Part shown: positions 62,254 through 64,000 of the stretch, piece by piece
Position numbering within the stretch: position 1 is the stretch's first letter
Layout: the number at the start of each line of letters is the position of its first letter
The notes under the pieces: generated by a model
What the model was told of the DNA's origin: nothing
Seen by the model: the letters and a program-made list of their open reading frames with translations, nothing else
The model's database searches: none
Program-made: the position numbers and the translations under genes
Assembly (NCBI GenBank): GCA_034521975.1
Contig: JAXHLR010000002.1
Coordinates: forward strand, 1-64,000
Length of the DNA: 64,000 nucleotides
From: Acidimicrobiales bacterium
Lineage (GTDB): Bacteria > Actinomycetota > Acidimicrobiia > Acidimicrobiales > SKKL01
Direction of reading: 5' to 3'

Positions 62254-64000
62254 TGCCGAGGCGATGGTGCGGGCTGTCCCCGCTCACCTGGATGGCGGCG
62301 GCGGCCTGGCTGGGCGCGCTCGTGGCCGTACCGGTCCCGTTGGCCGTTGGCCCGGTGGTCGCCGCCGCCGGATGGCACACCAGACGGACCGCGGTGGTGG
62401 GTGTCGGGCTGCTGTTGCTCACTTCGGCGCTCGCGGCACGGACCCACCAGGCGCTCGACCCGGCCGACCACGAACGGTTCCACGGCGTGGTCACCGTGGT
62501 CGGCGACCCTCAGTCCTTCGGGCCGTCGCTACGGGTGGATCTCCGTGTCGGCGACCGACGCTTCGAGGCATGGGCGCGTGGCACTTCGGCGGCAGACCTG
62601 GCCGACCGCCTCACCGGCGAGCAGGTCGAGGTCGCCGGGCGCCTCGGTCCACCACCACCGGACGCGCCGTGGTTGGCCCGGCGCCACGTCGTGGGCCGCA
62701 TGACCGTCACCGAGGTGGGCCAGTGGCGTCCGGGCGACCCCGCCAGCCGGGCGGCCAACGGGCTACGGCGGACGCTGGTCGCGGGCGCGCGGACCATGGA
62801 CCGCGACACCCGGTCGCTCTATGTGGGTCTGCTGTTGGGCGACCAGCGGGACCAGTCGCCCGAGGTGGCCGACGCGTTCATCGGCTCGGGCCTGACGCAC
62901 CTGCTGGCGGTGTCGGGACAGAACGTGGCCTTCGTCCTGGCGCTGGCCGGGCCGCTGCTGGTCCGCATGCGGTTGGGCAGCCGGCTGGTGGCCACCCTGG
63001 CCGTGCTGGGGTTCTTCGCCCTCGTCACCCGCTTCGAACCGTCGGTGCTGCGGGCCACCACCATGGCCGGGTTCGCGGCGATGGCGGTCACCTTCGGCAA
63101 CGAGGCCGACAGTCGCGACATCCTGGCGCTCGCGGTCGTCGCCTTGTTGCTCGTCGATCCGCTGATCGCCACCCAGCTGGCGTTCCAGCTGTCGGTCGCG
63201 GCCACCACCGGCATCCTGGTGTGGAGTCGCCGCATCGCCGATGCGCTGCCGGGGCCCGGGCCGCTGGCCAACGCGATCGGGATCACCGTGGCGGCCCAGC
63301 TCGCCGTGGCCCCGCTGCTCATCCCGACCTTCGGAGGCATGCCGGTGGCCGCGCTGGTGGCCAACGTCCTCGCGGCCCCGGTGACCGGCCCGGTCGTGGT
63401 GTGGGGCCTGCCGGCAGGGATCGTGGCCGGGGTGTTCGGTGGGACGGTGGCCGAGCTGGCTCACCTTCCCACCTCGGTGCTGGTGGGATGGATCGGCGGT
63501 GTTGCCGAGCGGTGCGCGGTCCTTCCCCTCGGCGAGGTCCGGACCCCGCACCTGGTGCTGGCGACGCTGGGGGCGGTCCTGGTGTGGATCGGTCGGCGCT
63601 GGTCCCGACGGGTGCCGGCCACGGTGGGGGTGGTGGTGATCCTGGCGGTGGTGCTGCATCCCGCGGTCGTGCTGCGCGGCGGGCCGGATCCGGTCACCGA
63701 GCTGGCCGACGGCAGCCGCCTGTACGCCTCGGGCGGTGCCACCGTCCTCGAGCTCGACAGCGGGGCCCGGCCCGACGTGGTGCTCGAGGCGCTGCGCCGC
63801 ACCGGTGTCGGGCGGGTCGACGTGGTGGTCGCCCGCCACGGCGGTCGCGACGTGGCCGAGACCGTCGCCGTCCTCCGGACCCGGGCCGAGCCCCGCCTGG
63901 TGCTCGCTCCACCGGGTCACCGGGTGCCGGGTGGTTCGGTGGCGGTTGCCGGCTCCACCATCGCCGTCGGCGATCTCGAGATCCGTGTCGAGGAGGTCGG
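62253..64000 (+). CDS. comEC: Competence protein ComEC/Rec2, 3' end beyond window
   Basis: At least 582 residues, running off the right edge. The ATG overlaps the comEA stop (TGATG). An N-terminal multi-helix part (LTWMAAAAWLGALVAVPVPL) and a periplasmic OB-like domain (VVTVVGDPQSFGPSLRVDLR) precede the competence domain with LTHLLAVSGQNVAFVLALAG (about 214-233) and many helices. The C-terminal region (about 475 onward) aligns in position with the metallo-beta-lactamase domain, but no HxHxDH motif is seen up to the window end. It transports single-stranded DNA inward. Confidence 0.9.
   Translation, partial: MPRRWCGLSPLTWMAAAAWLGALVAVPVPLAVGPVVAAAGWHTRRTAVVGVGLLLLTSALAARTHQALDPADHERFHGVVTVVGDPQSFGPSLRVDLRVGDRRFEAWARGTSAADLADRLTGEQVEVAGRLGPPPPDAPWLARRHVVGRMTVTEVGQWRPGDPASRAANGLRRTLVAGARTMDRDTRSLYVGLLLGDQRDQSPEVADAFIGSGLTHLLAVSGQNVAFVLALAGPLLVRMRLGSRLVATLAVLGFFALVTRFEPSVLRATTMAGFAAMAVTFGNEADSRDILALAVVALLLVDPLIATQLAFQLSVAATTGILVWSRRIADALPGPGPLANAIGITVAAQLAVAPLLIPTFGGMPVAALVANVLAAPVTGPVVVWGLPAGIVAGVFGGTVAELAHLPTSVLVGWIGGVAERCAVLPLGEVRTPHLVLATLGAVLVWIGRRWSRRVPATVGVVVILAVVLHPAVVLRGGPDPVTELADGSRLYASGGATVLELDSGARPDVVLEALRRTGVGRVDVVVARHGGRDVAETVAVLRTRAEPRLVLAPPGHRVPGGSVAVAGSTIAVGDLEIRVEEV

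Overview
The window is a 64 kb piece of a high-GC, gene-dense actinobacterial chromosome. The combined gene set (F420-dependent luciferase-like oxidoreductase, MmpL-type transporters, class II DAHP synthase, an RskA-type anti-sigma factor, a fatty acyl-AMP ligase, an RNase E/G with a long disordered N-terminus, a TIGR03960/TIGR03936-type radical SAM pair) suggests an Actinomycetota lineage outside the classical Streptomyces/Mycobacterium groups. Acidimicrobiia is my best inference, not a demonstration. Many genes show a TANNNT -10 box only 6-10 nt before the start codon, so much of the transcription looks leaderless.

Layout. 1-2.7 kb is accessory DNA: a Phd/PIN toxin-antitoxin pair, the 3' half of a tRNA-Arg gene (a likely integration scar), a YgiT-type zinc-finger gene with a degraded partner, and an HTH/nucleotidyltransferase pair. 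A 35-bp direct repeat follows both toxin genes. 2.8-11 kb holds a PH-domain membrane protein, a DEAD-like helicase, a TetR-MFS pair divergent from an RND/MmpL exporter, and a second MmpL gene broken by three internal deletions. 11-16.5 kb is a five-gene sugar ABC importer operon on the minus strand. 16.8-22.3 kb has two tRNAs, tig-clpP-clpX, folC and ndk. 22.4-28.1 kb is the rod-shape/elongasome cluster mreB-mreC-mreD-mrdA-rodA.

28-34 kb carries an SRPBCC protein, the radical SAM pair, RNase E/G and rplU-rpmA. The usual neighbours of rplU-rpmA (obgE-proB-proA) start only at 38.4 kb. The intervening block holds a hendecad coiled-coil protein, a dGTPase-like HD hydrolase, and a TadE/TadG pair behind a leader that can form alternative hairpins. 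41-43 kb has a 39-residue basic protein, PspA and a membrane/coiled-coil protein. 44-48 kb has a MoxR/VWA pair and an ECF sigma/anti-sigma pair. 48-50.3 kb has DAHP synthase and a primary-like sigma factor. 50.5-55.4 kb is nadD, a LytR_C protein, rsfS (which has no standard start codon), tRNA-Ala and leuS. 55.4-61.4 kb has a lipoprotein, a fatty acyl-AMP ligase, an F420-type oxidoreductase, a PAC2 protein, a phosphotransferase and a thioredoxin-TPR protein. 61.5-64 kb is comEA and the 5' part of comEC.

The core blocks serve protein quality control, cell-wall elongation, ribosome assembly, proline synthesis and DNA uptake. Novelty is concentrated in the left-hand accessory module, the decayed MmpL gene, the rpmA-obgE insertion with its switch-like leader, and the unusual rsfS start.
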